NCBI GenBank assembly: GCA_028276405.1
Contig: JAPYWJ010000007.1
Coordinates: forward strand, 1 to 51,344
Direction: 5' to 3'
DNA from: Hydrogenobacter sp.
GTDB taxonomy: Bacteria > Aquificota > Aquificia > Aquificales > Aquificaceae
Length of the DNA: 51,344 nucleotides
Shown here: in pieces, positions 9,506 through 18,063 of the stretch
Numbering within the stretch: the stretch's first letter is position 1
Layout: each line of letters opens with the position of its first letter
Notes under the pieces: generated by a model
The model's database searches: none
The model's input: only the letters and a program-made list of their open reading frames with translations
Told to the model about the DNA's origin: nothing
Made by a program: the position numbers and the translations under genes

Positions 9506-10207
9506 ATGGATAAAGTCTATGAAGGTAAAGCCAAGATAGTTTATAGAACAGAAGACCCAGACAAGTACATACTTTACTTTAAAGACACAGCTACCGCCTT
9601 TGATGCCACAAAGAAGGCACAGATAGTAGGTAAAGGAGAGCTCAATAACACCATATCTAGCCTCATCTTTGATATGCTTGAGAAAAAAGGGATAAAAACA
9701 CATTTTATTCGTAAGCTCTCCCAAAGGGAGATGTTAGTGTGGAGAGCAAAGAGGTTTGATGTGGAGGTGGTTGTAAGAAATATAACTGCTGGTAGTCTTT
9801 GTAAAAGGCTTGGTATAGAAGAAGGGAGATTACTCCATAAACCTCTTGTAGAATTCTTTTACAAAAACGATACTTTACACGATCCGTTGCTTTGCTACGA
9901 GCATATCTTACTCCTTGAACTATTAAAGGAGGAACAGGTATCTGTGCTGAAAAAGACAGCGTTGGAGGTTAATGAGATACTGAAGGATTTCTTCAAAGAA
10001 CGCGGGCTTTTGTTTGTGGACTTCAAGCTTGAGTTCGGAGAGCTTCCAGATGGGAAGATCGCCATAGTAGATGAGATATCACCCGACACCTGCAGGCTCT
10101 GGGATGCAAAAACTGGAGAAAAGCTTGACAAAGACAGATTCAGGTTTGATTTAGGAGACCTAATAGAAGGCTACAAAAAGGTACTTGAGAGAATTCAAAC
10201 ACTATAA
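9506..10207 (+). CDS. purC: SAICAR synthetase (phosphoribosylaminoimidazole-succinocarboxamide synthase)
   Basis: PurC joins CAIR and aspartate, with ATP, in purine synthesis. The N-terminal VYEGKAKIVY, the TAFDATKKAQI substrate loop, the VVRNITAGSLCKR segment and EISPDTCRLWD near the C-terminus are family signatures. Length (233 aa) is normal for the bacterial single-domain enzyme. The ATG has no SD and lies 8 bp after a TATAAT box. No other purine genes are adjacent. Confidence 0.96.
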   Translation: MDKVYEGKAKIVYRTEDPDKYILYFKDTATAFDATKKAQIVGKGELNNTISSLIFDMLEKKGIKTHFIRKLSQREMLVWRAKRFDVEVVVRNITAGSLCKRLGIEEGRLLHKPLVEFFYKNDTLHDPLLCYEHILLLELLKEEQVSVLKKTALEVNEILKDFFKERGLLFVDFKLEFGELPDGKIAIVDEISPDTCRLWDAKTGEKLDKDRFRFDLGDLIEGYKKVLERIQTL

Positions 10208-10269
10208 GCTTATCTTATACTTACTTTAAAAAAAACTATTGTGTTATTTTGCAGAGAGGTTTACTATAT

Positions 10270-10275
10270 TATAAT
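10270..10275 (+). promoter_or_regulatory. Candidate -10 of the tusA-dsrE unit
   Basis: TATAAT lies 31 bp before the tusA ATG. TTGCAG at 10249-10254 would give a 15-bp spacer. An alternative is TTGTGT (10239) with TACTAT (10262) at 17 bp. A strong SD (AGGAGGTG) follows. Confidence 0.35.
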
Positions 10276-10306
10276 ACTGTTATTAAGAATATAGGAGGTG
10301 CTTATC

Positions 10307-10543
10307 ATGGCTACAATAACACCAGACAAGGTACTTGATGCTTCAGGTCTTAACTGCCCACTTCCCGTCCTTAAGACTAAAAAAGCTCTTGAAGAGCTTC
10401 AGTCTGGTCAGATCCTTGAAGTCATAACCACAGACCCTGGTGCCAAAGCGGACATACCTGCCTTTTGTAGCAGGACGGGGCACGAGCTTTTAGAGACTGT
10501 TGAAGAGGGAGGTAAAATAATCTTTTACCTTAAGAAAAAATGA
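10307..10543 (+). CDS. tusA: TusA-family sulfur carrier protein
   Basis: A 78-residue cytoplasmic sulfur carrier. The CPLP motif (C17-P20) in LNCPLPVLKTKKAL carries the persulfide in all TusA-type proteins. ATG 10307 is preceded at 8 nt by AGGAGGTG, so it is preferred over the upstream in-frame start at 10298. It opens the sulfur block and is followed at 12 bp by a dsrE2-like gene. In sulfur oxidisers, TusA encoded beside sHdr genes is understood to hand sulfane sulfur to the sHdr complex or to DsrE-type partners; here that role is inferred from context. Confidence 0.95.
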   Translation: MATITPDKVLDASGLNCPLPVLKTKKALEELQSGQILEVITTDPGAKADIPAFCSRTGHELLETVEEGGKIIFYLKKK

Positions 10544-10555
10544 GGAGGGAATAAA

Positions 10556-11089
10556 ATGGCTACTGAAAGGCTCGCCATAATAGCTACAAAAGGAACGCTT
10601 GATATGGCATATCCACCTTTGATCCTTGCATCAACTGCCGCTTCTTTGGGTATAGAAACGGCAATCTTTTTCACCTTTTATGGACTAAACATAATACACA
10701 AGAAAAAGATGAACGAACTCAAAATTGCACCCATAGGAAATCCGGCTATGCCTATGGCTTTTCCGCCATCTATGCAGAATGCTATAACTAACACCATATC
10801 TTCTGTCTTTCCAGGACCTCCTCAGATCATGGGCATAATACCGGGCATGACAGACCTTATGACCTTTATGATGAAAAAGACCATAAAAGAACACGGAGTT
10901 GCAAGTATCCCAGAACTTATAGAAGCGTGTAAAGAAGCTGATGTAAAACTTATTCCCTGTCAGATGACTATGGAACTCTTTGGATATAAATATGAGGACC
11001 TTATAGAAGGTCTTGAACCTCCTGCGGGAGCAGCAACCTTTATGAACTATGTGTTAGAAGCAGATAAGCCTATGATTATCTTCGTATAA
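10556..11089 (+). CDS. DsrE2-like sulfurtransferase-family protein
   Basis: A 177-residue DsrE/DrsE-fold protein. The family's usual active-site position is occupied by C135 in VKLIPCQMTMELFG, with another cysteine at C125. The middle region (residues 60-110) is hydrophobic and rich in Gly/Pro/Met, as in the membrane-linked DsrE2 subgroup, although a transmembrane helix is not certain. It follows tusA and precedes another DsrE-like gene with SD-spaced starts, so the three are probably one transcript. The expected role is sulfur relay with TusA; this is inference from family and neighbours. Confidence 0.85.
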   Translation: MATERLAIIATKGTLDMAYPPLILASTAASLGIETAIFFTFYGLNIIHKKKMNELKIAPIGNPAMPMAFPPSMQNAITNTISSVFPGPPQIMGIIPGMTDLMTFMMKKTIKEHGVASIPELIEACKEADVKLIPCQMTMELFGYKYEDLIEGLEPPAGAATFMNYVLEADKPMIIFV

Positions 11090-11102
11090 GGAGGCGATAA
11101 AT

Positions 11103-11528
11103 ATGGCTGCACAAGGTTATGAAAAGCTTATATTCTATATTCTGACGGTACCTTTTTTTGAAAGAGCTGAGCCTGCAACTGGTGAACTTATAAACCCTCA
11201 GGCGGGAGCTCCCTTTTTCCTCGCTACTGCGGCAACCACAATGGACTATGAGGTGGAAATGGTAATAACTTCGGAAGCAGGTTTCTTGCTGATGAGAGAT
11301 AACGCAAAGAAGGTGAAAGTAAGACCAGGTGTAGAACAAACTGTTTATGACTTTATAAAAATGGCAAAGGAAGCTGGTGTAAAGATATATCTGTGTGTGC
11401 CCTCTCTTGACTTGACAGAAATATACAAAAAGGAAGATGTGAACCCAGAACTGTGCGATGGGATCATAGGTGGCGCTGCCTTCCTTGATAAATTGATGAG
11501 TGGTGAGTATGCAGTTATCACTCTTTAA
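11103..11528 (+). CDS. DsrE-family protein
   Basis: A 141-residue DsrE-like protein with a candidate sulfur-binding cysteine at C98 in VKIYLCVPSLDL, aligned with the reactive cysteine of the other two DsrE-like proteins in this block. The FFLATAATTMDYEVEM segment is the usual first alpha-beta unit. It lies 13 bp after the dsrE2-like gene and is followed by a 123-bp regulatory gap before shdrC1. It probably relays sulfane sulfur; the partner is not known. Confidence 0.85.
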   Translation: MAAQGYEKLIFYILTVPFFERAEPATGELINPQAGAPFFLATAATTMDYEVEMVITSEAGFLLMRDNAKKVKVRPGVEQTVYDFIKMAKEAGVKIYLCVPSLDLTEIYKKEDVNPELCDGIIGGAAFLDKLMSGEYAVITL

Positions 11529-11556
11529 CTCTGCCCCTTTTTATAGAACATTTATA

Positions 11557-11574
11557 AGCATATACTTATATGCT
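11557..11574. promoter_or_regulatory. 18-bp palindrome upstream of the shdr genes, candidate operator
   Basis: AGCATATACTTATATGCT is symmetric over 8 bp on each side of a CT centre. It lies about 17 bp upstream of the candidate shdrC1 -35. Family knowledge: shdr genes of Hyphomicrobium are controlled by an ArsR-type sulfane-sulfur-responsive repressor, and AT-rich dyads are typical operators for such dimers. No arsR-type gene is in this window. Confidence 0.45.
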
Positions 11575-11590
11575 CATAAGCAAAACTTAA

Positions 11591-11618
11591 TTGACTTAAG
11601 GCACCAAAACCCTACATT
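11591..11618 (+). promoter_or_regulatory. Candidate shdrC1 promoter
   Basis: TTGACT (11591-11596), 16-bp spacer, TACATT (11613-11618), giving a short leader before the strong SD AAGGAGGT. The -10 match is only moderate. Confidence 0.35.
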
Positions 11619-11639
11619 TTTTATGTAGAACTGCCTAAG
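11595..11639 (+). promoter_or_regulatory. Nested inverted repeats covering the shdrC1 ribosome binding site
   Basis: An outer stem pairs 11595-11603 with 11632-11639 (8 bp, one bulged A), and an inner 6-bp stem CTACAT (11612-11617) with ATGTAG (11623-11628) has a T5 loop. The outer 3' arm includes the first bases of the SD (11637-11644). If transcription reads through from the dsrE genes, this structure could mask the RBS. Confidence 0.4.
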
Positions 11640-11651
11640 GAGGTATAGGCT

Positions 11652-12377
11652 ATGGATGGACACATTTATGGATACAACCTTCCCATATCGGAAAAGACTA
11701 AAAGTGTTCCGTGGGAAGAAAAGGTGAGGATCATTGAGGAAGTAAAATCAGACTTTCGCTTTAAGGAATACATCTTTGGCTGTCTTAACTGTGGTGTCTG
11801 CACAGCATCCTGTCCGTCAAATAGATTCTTTGATTATTCTCCTAGGGAAATAGTCCAAAGGTTTCTTGAAGAAGATGTAGAAGTTCTGTATGACATGATG
11901 CACGAATACATATGGGCATGTTCTCAGTGCTTTACATGCTGGATACGCTGTCCCTTTGTTAACAATCCCGGTGGACTTGTCGCCATAATGAGAGAAGTAG
12001 CGGTTCGTAATGCTTTTGAAGCCACAAAGGATCTCCTTAAACCCTACGGAAGGGTTCTTCTGAAGGTAATGACAACGGGAAACCAGCTATCAGCAGACAT
12101 GCTACAGCCTGACTTTTTCCCAGACTGGGGTCCCAAGATGGCAGACAACATGGAAAATTTGAGGGCAAAGAGGATGGCAATACCTTTCGATGTAGGAAAA
12201 TCCGTTAAAACAGCTTGGGAGGTATCTTTGGAGACAGCTATAGAAATGTACACCATCTGGAGAGAGACGGGCATCTTTGAGATGCTTGAAAAGCTTGATC
12301 CTAACCTTTACAACGTAATAATGGATATAGTAGAAGAAAACGAAGAGCGCTATGAAGAGATGTACGAAGAGGAGTAA
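11652..12377 (+). CDS. shdrC1: sHdrC1, iron-sulfur subunit of the sulfur-oxidising Hdr-like complex
   Basis: A 241-residue HdrC-type protein with two ferredoxin-like 4Fe-4S motifs: C44-C47-C50-C54P and C90-C93-C96-C100P. In the sHdr complex it carries electrons between the catalytic B subunit and the flavoprotein A. The strong SD AAGGAGGT ends 7 nt before the ATG. It opens the canonical order C1-B1-A-H-C2-B2, which marks this as the sulfur-oxidising type and not the methanogen type. Confidence 0.93.
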   Translation: MDGHIYGYNLPISEKTKSVPWEEKVRIIEEVKSDFRFKEYIFGCLNCGVCTASCPSNRFFDYSPREIVQRFLEEDVEVLYDMMHEYIWACSQCFTCWIRCPFVNNPGGLVAIMREVAVRNAFEATKDLLKPYGRVLLKVMTTGNQLSADMLQPDFFPDWGPKMADNMENLRAKRMAIPFDVGKSVKTAWEVSLETAIEMYTIWRETGIFEMLEKLDPNLYNVIMDIVEENEERYEEMYEEE

Positions 12378-12424
12378 GCTTATGAATGGGTTTGAAGCCC
12401 AAAAAACTTAAGGAGGTGTTTATC

Positions 12425-13768
12425 ATGGCACACGGACATCATAAAGAAGGAAGCATCCTTATGTATCCCGAGAAGCCACCCTTCCCTCTCAAAGAGTATC
12501 ATGCCCACTACGATCATATCTTTGAGATGATGGAGGAGCTAGAGGCGAAGGGTGAAATACTAATACATAGGATCACTGAAGAGCACCAGCCGGTGCATGT
12601 TTACACAAGGACAGGAAGAATAAAGGTTATACCCACAAACAAACTGTGGCATCACAAGTCCTGTGGACAGTGTGGAAACATACCCGGATATCCTGCATCT
12701 GTATTCTGGTTTATGAATAAATTCGGTCTTGACTATCTGAACGAACCTCATCAAACATCTTGCACCGCATGGAACTATCACGGTTCTGGTACTTCTAACC
12801 CTGTAGCTCTTGCAGCAGTATGGCTCAGGAACATGCACCAAGCTTGGAAGACAGGTTATTATCCTTTAATACACTGCGGAACATCCTTTGGTTCTTACAA
12901 AGAAACAAGGGAACAGCTCATAATGAACAAAGAACTCAGGGATGCAGTAAAACCTATACTTAAAAAGCTCGGAAGGCTCACGGAAGATGGGAGGATAGTC
13001 ATTCCTCAAGAGGTGGTTCATTACTCCGAATGGGTCCACGCTATGAGGTACAAGATCAAGGAACTCTACGAAAAGGAAGGTAAAGCAAAGGGCATAGATG
13101 TGTCCAATGTAAGGGTTGCCATACACAACGCGTGCCATACCTACAAGATGATCGCTGACGACTATCCTTATGACCCTGAGGTGTTCAACGGTCAGAGACC
13201 TGCGGCATCTACGGCAGTTATGCAAGCTTTGGGTGCACAGGTAGTGGATTACTCCACATGGTATGACTGTTGTGGTTTTGGCTTCAGGCACATACTAACC
13301 GAGAGAGAGTTCACAAGATCCTTTGCTATACAAAGGAAACTCAAAGTTATATACGAAGAGGTCAAAGCTGATGTGATCATCACACACGATACGGGATGCA
13401 CTACAACCTTTGAAAAGAACCAGTGGATAGGAAAGGCTCACGGCATGTTCTACCCTGTGGCGGTTATGTCTGATGTAATGTTCGCAGCTCTGGCGTGTGG
13501 TGCTCATCCCTTTAAGGTGGTTCAGCTCTACTGGAACTGTTCTGCTTACGAACCTCTCCTTGAGAAGATGGGTATAACTAACTGGAGAGAGCTCAAAAAA
13601 GAGTGGGAAGATACTGTTAAGTACATAGCGGAACTTGAAAAGGCAGGAAAGTACGACGAGCTCATGGAGTTCTTCAAGACATACGACCTTTACGAACCTT
13701 ACAGCAGAACATCTACTGGTATGCCAAAGGCTTCTGCGACTGCTGCAATGCCATTATTCAAGTCCTAA
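12425..13768 (+). CDS. shdrB1: sHdrB1, HdrB-like subunit of the sHdr complex
   Basis: A 447-residue HdrB-like protein. HdrB subunits bind noncubane Fe-S clusters through CCG domains and do the disulfide chemistry. Visible candidates for ligands are C80/C83 (KSCGQCG), the HNACHTYK segment, the CCGFG pair and HDTGC. The N-terminal part is longer and less regular than the CCG pair of B2, as expected for the B1 type. ATG 12425 follows AGGAGGTG, so the longer frame from 12386 is rejected. A small hairpin (12387-12401) lies in the gap after shdrC1. Confidence 0.92.
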   Translation: MAHGHHKEGSILMYPEKPPFPLKEYHAHYDHIFEMMEELEAKGEILIHRITEEHQPVHVYTRTGRIKVIPTNKLWHHKSCGQCGNIPGYPASVFWFMNKFGLDYLNEPHQTSCTAWNYHGSGTSNPVALAAVWLRNMHQAWKTGYYPLIHCGTSFGSYKETREQLIMNKELRDAVKPILKKLGRLTEDGRIVIPQEVVHYSEWVHAMRYKIKELYEKEGKAKGIDVSNVRVAIHNACHTYKMIADDYPYDPEVFNGQRPAASTAVMQALGAQVVDYSTWYDCCGFGFRHILTEREFTRSFAIQRKLKVIYEEVKADVIITHDTGCTTTFEKNQWIGKAHGMFYPVAVMSDVMFAALACGAHPFKVVQLYWNCSAYEPLLEKMGITNWRELKKEWEDTVKYIAELEKAGKYDELMEFFKTYDLYEPYSRTSTGMPKASATAAMPLFKS

Positions 13769-13783
13769 TAGAGGAGGTTTTTC

Positions 13784-14842
13784 ATGGCTAAGAAGGTTTT
13801 AGTGGCCGGTGGTGGACCAGCAGGTCTTGGCGCAGCAAGGGTACTGGGTAGGCTCGGTGTGCCTACCCTTCTTGTTGAAAAGGAGGATAAGCTCGGTGGC
13901 AGGCCTGTGCTTGAGGGCTATCACACGCTTATCCCAAGAAAGTTAAAGCCATCTCAAGTGTTGGGACCTTACATCAAAGAGGTAGAAGATAACCCCAACG
14001 TAGAGGTAAAGCTAAAGACGGAACTTGAAGCTTGCGAAGGAGAACCAGGAAACTTCAAAGTGAAACTTTCCAACGGTGAAACCCACGAAGTGGCTGCTGT
14101 AGTGGTAGCTACCGGATTTCAACACTTTGATGCCAGAAGAAAGGGAGAGCTCGGATACGGTCTTTATCCTGATGTCATCACAAACCTTGAGCTTGAACAG
14201 ATGTTCTCAAGGGAAGGCAAACTTTATAGACCTTCCAACGGACAGCTACCCAAAAGGGTCGCTTTTGTTTTCTGCGTAGGTTCAAGGGATAGACAGCTTG
14301 GCGTTACAAATGTGCACTGCTGTAGATACGGATGTGCACTGTCTGGTTTGCAAGGCTCTGAAATAAGAGAGCACTATCCAGATGTTGATGTCTTTTGCTA
14401 TTATATGGATGTTAGAACCTACGGCACTTGGGAGTATCCCTTCTACTGGGCACCTCAAGAGAAGTACGGTGTAAGGTATGTGAGAGGTAGGATAGCGGAA
14501 ATAACTTATAGCCCTGCTGACGGAAGGCTCAGAGTAAAACACGAAGACACCATAGTCCAAAGACCCGCAGAAGTGCCCATGGACCTGGTGGTTCTCGTTT
14601 TGGGTATGGAGCCTTCTGAGGGTACCAAGAAGGTGGCAAAGATACTTGGTCTTGCTCAAGATCCAGACAGCCAGTTTCTCATACCTTCCGAAGAATCTGG
14701 TTCTAACATAATATCCAACAGGCCCGGTGTGTTTATAGCGGGTGCCTGTAAGGGACCCATAGACATAGAGTCCTCCCTCTCAGAAGGTGAAGCAGCAGCG
14801 GCGGAAGCAGCATCCTTTATTGGAGCTAAGGTTAGTGTGTGA
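13784..14842 (+). CDS. shdrA: sHdrA, FAD- and Fe-S-binding subunit
   Basis: A 352-residue flavoprotein. The FAD-binding GGGPAG motif is at residues 9-14, followed by an acidic residue at the end of the second strand (LLVEKED). A cysteine cluster at C164, C179, C180 and C184 (FCVGS...HCCRYGC) fits the Fe-S site of HdrA. Length near 350 aa is the short sHdrA type known from sulfur oxidisers, in contrast to the larger methanogen HdrA. The stop overlaps the next start as TGATG. Confidence 0.94.
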   Translation: MAKKVLVAGGGPAGLGAARVLGRLGVPTLLVEKEDKLGGRPVLEGYHTLIPRKLKPSQVLGPYIKEVEDNPNVEVKLKTELEACEGEPGNFKVKLSNGETHEVAAVVVATGFQHFDARRKGELGYGLYPDVITNLELEQMFSREGKLYRPSNGQLPKRVAFVFCVGSRDRQLGVTNVHCCRYGCALSGLQGSEIREHYPDVDVFCYYMDVRTYGTWEYPFYWAPQEKYGVRYVRGRIAEITYSPADGRLRVKHEDTIVQRPAEVPMDLVVLVLGMEPSEGTKKVAKILGLAQDPDSQFLIPSEESGSNIISNRPGVFIAGACKGPIDIESSLSEGEAAAAEAASFIGAKVSV

Positions 14843-15585
14843 TGGAGAACAAATTTAAAGGAACAACTCTTGATGACTTTTTAGTTAGGGACTATCTGAT
14901 AAAGATGTTAGGTGAAGGCGAGGATTTTGTGCAAGATCTCTACAAGGATCTCCTCGCCAAGTCCCTTCTCTTTCAACAACTTCTGAGTAAAGAAAGGCTC
15001 GCTTCCTTAAGTGAAGAAGAGCTTGAAACTATACTTGAGAAGATCTTTGCAAGCAGAAGAAAAAGGAAGAAGATTATAGAGGAAACGGGTGTAGACAGGT
15101 TAAAGAGAGCCATAAGCGACCTTCTGTATGGAAAGGCAAGCTCATGGGAAGAGAGAGTAGAAAGGTTCGTAAAAGAGGCAAGAGGTGTTGACAAGAAATC
15201 CGCAAGAGATATTGCAGCGGAACTTCTACACTTTACCTTTCCTGAAGAGTATGTGCTTTGGACTGGTTGGATATGGGACCCAGAAAGCGAGAGCGGTGCG
15301 GTGGTCTTCTTGAAGGAAGAACCACCCAAAAGGAGTATGTACGGGGAGACTTACGAAGAGTTTGAGAGTATATACAAACAAATACAGGAAAAGTTAACGG
15401 ATTTTGGTATAAAGGTGAGAGGATACCTTTTTGTGGACATATTCCTTGCCATGATATACGCAACTTATGTGGATTATATGACCCTTTCTACCATGCACAG
15501 TGCCAAAGGCTTTTTCCCACCTGCAGGTGTCATGGCAAGGAGGCTGTTAGGAATAATAAGAAAAGAAGACCTTTTGGAGGTATAA
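14842..15585 (+). CDS. shdrH: sHdrH, conserved protein of the shdr cluster
   Basis: A 247-residue protein without cysteine motifs. It occupies the place of the conserved gene between shdrA and shdrC2 in shdr clusters, often called hyp or shdrH. It is largely alpha-helical and charged in its first half (many Lys/Glu, residues 20-110), with aromatic-rich segments later (VLWTGWIWDPESESGAVVFL). No enzyme motif is apparent and its function is not known to me. Start ATG 14842 overlaps the shdrA stop; an in-frame GTG one codon upstream is possible. Confidence 0.88.
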   Translation: MENKFKGTTLDDFLVRDYLIKMLGEGEDFVQDLYKDLLAKSLLFQQLLSKERLASLSEEELETILEKIFASRRKRKKIIEETGVDRLKRAISDLLYGKASSWEERVERFVKEARGVDKKSARDIAAELLHFTFPEEYVLWTGWIWDPESESGAVVFLKEEPPKRSMYGETYEEFESIYKQIQEKLTDFGIKVRGYLFVDIFLAMIYATYVDYMTLSTMHSAKGFFPPAGVMARRLLGIIRKEDLLEV

Positions 15586-15588
15586 GAC

Positions 15589-16350
15589 ATGGCTATACAT
15601 GAAAGGAGTTTGGTAGAGCCAGAGAGGATTTTAAGAAAGGAAAGGCTCGTAGTTGAAGGTATAGATGTTTCTGGAGATTGGAACCTTATAATACTCCCAA
15701 GAGTTATAAACGACTATGACCTTGACTTTGCCAAGGAGATCATAAACTCACCAGACGGAAAGACCATAAACCAGTGTTATCAGTGTTCTTATTGTACTGC
15801 ATCGTGTCCTGTGCATAACTACTGGGATGAACGCTACAATCCAAGGCACTTTATATACTTAGCAAGGCTTGGCATGATAGATGAGCTACAAAAACGCGCA
15901 GATGTCATGTGGAGGTGCGTATCTTGCCATAAGTGCACTCACAGATGTCCCAAAGGGGTCCTTGTGGAAGAGGTGCTAAAGGTGATCCTCAGAACCATGG
16001 CAAAGAAAGGTCTCATCGAAGAGTACCCATCCAAAAAGTTTGACAAGTTCTTTACGGAACAGGTGCTTGAATACGGAAGAATAGAGGATGGAGAACTTCT
16101 TTTTGGATGGATAGAGAAGCAAGGCTACAAGGTGGTAAAAGACCCCATTCTCAAAAAGCCTATACCCTTCATAGGAGAAACCCCCGAGTGGCTCAAAGAG
16201 CTTACCATGAAACCTATAAAATCCATGAACATAGGTTTTCTTATGCTCAACGCCAAACACATGCTTTTCCATCCAAGAACTAAAAACTGGAACAGGTTCA
16301 AGCAAGTGCTTAGAAAAGTTATGGAAGAAGAAGGTGCATTAGCGCACTAA
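15589..16350 (+). CDS. shdrC2: sHdrC2, iron-sulfur subunit
   Basis: A 253-residue HdrC-like protein with two complete 4Fe-4S motifs: C63-C66-C69-C73P and C110-C113-C116-C120P. It is a second electron-transfer subunit of the sHdr complex and pairs with shdrB2, which starts 12 bp downstream after a good SD (AAGGAGG). Both ferredoxin motifs keep the same spacing as in shdrC1, but the flanking sequence is clearly different, so this is an old duplication and not a recent copy. Confidence 0.93.
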   Translation: MAIHERSLVEPERILRKERLVVEGIDVSGDWNLIILPRVINDYDLDFAKEIINSPDGKTINQCYQCSYCTASCPVHNYWDERYNPRHFIYLARLGMIDELQKRADVMWRCVSCHKCTHRCPKGVLVEEVLKVILRTMAKKGLIEEYPSKKFDKFFTEQVLEYGRIEDGELLFGWIEKQGYKVVKDPILKKPIPFIGETPEWLKELTMKPIKSMNIGFLMLNAKHMLFHPRTKNWNRFKQVLRKVMEEEGALAH

Positions 16351-16361
16351 GGAGGTTTAAA

Positions 16362-17321
16362 ATGGGTGTAATAGGTAAAAGAGTAGCTTATTATCCAGGA
16401 TGTTCTTTGGAAGGTGCTGCAAGAGCTTATGATGTTTCAACTAGAATAGTTGCCAAAGAGCTCGGTTTAGAGCTAGACTATCTTGAGGATTACAACTGCT
16501 GTGGTGCCATGGAGTCCAAGAATGTGACTTTTATGGGTACCATGCTTTTAAATGCCAGAAACATGTCTTTGGCAAGAAAGCAGGGGCATGAGGTTATAGT
16601 GGCACCTTGTAACGGCTGTTCTTTTTCACTTCAAAGAGCCGAGTATTTTCTTGAGACGGATAGAAGCGTTTACGAAAAGGTGAATGCTCTTCTTAGAGAA
16701 GGTGGAGTAGATTCCCTTGATAAGATACCCCACACCTATCACATACTTGAGTGGTTTTATCACGAAGCGGGACCCCAAAAAGTAAAAGAGAAGACAAAAA
16801 GACCTTTGAGAGGGCTCAAGGTTGCTAACTACTACGGATGCCTTTACACAAGACCTCACTTTTACGCAAGGACATACGCGCACGCAGGAGGTCAAGAAGA
16901 AGAAGTAAGACCAAGAAAAAGAGACACAGCAGATGATGACGAACACCCCTATTATATGAACGCTCTGCTGGAGGCAGCAGGAGCTACCAATGTGGAGTTT
17001 GAACCCATGCACACCCAATGTTGTGGAGGACCTCACTCACTGTCTGATGAGATGGTGTCTGAAAAGTTTGTAATGATGATCCTCCAGACTGCCAAAAGAA
17101 ACGGAGCAGACATAATAGCAACAGAGTGTCCCTTATGCCATGCTTCTCTTGAGATGTACAGACACAGGCTTATGATGAAGGGAGTTCCTGATGTAGATGT
17201 GCCTGCTGCGTACTTTACCCAGCTGCTCGGTTTGGCTTTTGGGTACGGTGCCAACGATGTGAAGCTAAAAGACAACCTATCAGACCCACTTCCCGTACTC
17301 AAAAGGCTCGGACTTGCGTAG
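16362..17321 (+). CDS. shdrB2: sHdrB2, HdrB-type catalytic subunit
   Basis: A 319-residue HdrB. The first CCG domain is complete (C14, C46-C47, C83, C86). The second is visible as the NYYGC segment, the QCCGGPHS pair and ECPLC. Such domains bind noncubane 4Fe-4S clusters and carry out disulfide chemistry in HdrB; in sHdr they are proposed to act on sulfur bound to LbpA. A charged insert RPRKRDTADDDEH lies between the second domain's first cysteine and its CC pair. It is followed at 8 bp by lbpA1. Confidence 0.93.
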   Translation: MGVIGKRVAYYPGCSLEGAARAYDVSTRIVAKELGLELDYLEDYNCCGAMESKNVTFMGTMLLNARNMSLARKQGHEVIVAPCNGCSFSLQRAEYFLETDRSVYEKVNALLREGGVDSLDKIPHTYHILEWFYHEAGPQKVKEKTKRPLRGLKVANYYGCLYTRPHFYARTYAHAGGQEEEVRPRKRDTADDDEHPYYMNALLEAAGATNVEFEPMHTQCCGGPHSLSDEMVSEKFVMMILQTAKRNGADIIATECPLCHASLEMYRHRLMMKGVPDVDVPAAYFTQLLGLAFGYGANDVKLKDNLSDPLPVLKRLGLA

Positions 17322-17329
17322 GAGGTCCA

Positions 17330-17806
17330 ATGGGGCTTGGCAGTGGTCCTACCAGTAAGGAATGGGAGTACAACGGATGCGTTGTACCCCTTGACCTTTA
17401 TTACGATATAGAAACACAAACATGGTTTAGGATAAACGAAGATGGAACTGTAACCATGGGTCTTACTGATGTAGGACAAGTAAGAGCTGGAAGGCTCTTG
17501 CACGCGCGTATAAAAGAGCCGGGTAAGTATATAAAGAAAGGAAAGCCTGTTGCTTCTTTAGAGAGTGGCAAGTGGGCAGGACCCATAAACGCCATTATAG
17601 AGGGTGAGGTGGTAGAAAGAAACGAAAAAGTTCTTGAACAACCTGATATAATAAACTACGACCCTTACGGAGATGGTTGGGTTGCTAAACTAAAGCCTGC
17701 GGACTTAGAGAGAGATATTAAAGACCTTGTCATTGGTGAAAAAGCTGTAGAAGAAATGAAAAAGTACATAGACGAATGGGACATAATCTGTATGAGGTGC
17801 ACATGA
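17330..17806 (+). CDS. lbpA1: LbpA1, lipoate-binding protein of sulfur oxidation
   Basis: A 158-residue GcvH-like protein. The lipoyl lysine is K81 in the ESGKWAGP hairpin. The N-terminal NGC (C17) and C-terminal cysteines set it apart from true GcvH. In sulfur oxidisers LbpA, not GcvH, is required for sHdr function and is thought to carry sulfur intermediates on its lipoyl arm. Unusual here is a C-terminal CxxC (C154/C157, two residues before the end), whereas lbpA2 has a single cysteine. The stop overlaps the thioredoxin-like start (ATGA). Confidence 0.93.
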   Translation: MGLGSGPTSKEWEYNGCVVPLDLYYDIETQTWFRINEDGTVTMGLTDVGQVRAGRLLHARIKEPGKYIKKGKPVASLESGKWAGPINAIIEGEVVERNEKVLEQPDIINYDPYGDGWVAKLKPADLERDIKDLVIGEKAVEEMKKYIDEWDIICMRCT

Positions 17807-18063
17807 TGGGGGCAAAGGATAAGCATGTGATCCTTTTGGTGTCTCAATGGTGTGCCACCTGTCCCGACGCAGATATGCTCTGGAAAAAACTGCAAGCTGA
17901 ATACGGTTTTAGATATGATGTGCTTGATGTAGCTCAGCCAGAGGGTAGAATGTGGGCAAAGAAGCTTATAATTAGGTCTGTACCTTCTACTATAATAGAC
18001 GGGAAATTGGTTTTTGTAGGTGTGCCAGATGAGGCAGAAGCCAGGAAGGTAATAGAATCATGA
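17803..18063 (+). CDS. Small thioredoxin-like protein
   Basis: An 86-residue thioredoxin/glutaredoxin-fold protein with active site C17-A-T-C20 after VSQW and the cis-proline at P61 (RSVPSTIIDGK). It is shorter than classical thioredoxin (about 105 aa), resembling the mini-redoxins of thermophiles. I chose ATG 17803, which overlaps the lbpA1 stop; ATG 17806 is equally possible. Placed between lbpA1 and a dsrE gene, it probably reduces a disulfide or persulfide in this pathway; this is inference. The stop overlaps the next start. Confidence 0.88.
   Translation: MMGAKDKHVILLVSQWCATCPDADMLWKKLQAEYGFRYDVLDVAQPEGRMWAKKLIIRSVPSTIIDGKLVFVGVPDEAEARKVIES

Noticed and set aside
12866-13291. 141-codon open frame on the minus strand within shdrB1
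   Set aside because: The opposite strand carries clear HdrB coding sequence. This frame has no recognisable domain, SD or promoter and is an overlap artefact; similar ones at 16626-17036, 17033-17503, 17934-18332 and 22850-23329 were dropped for the same reason.
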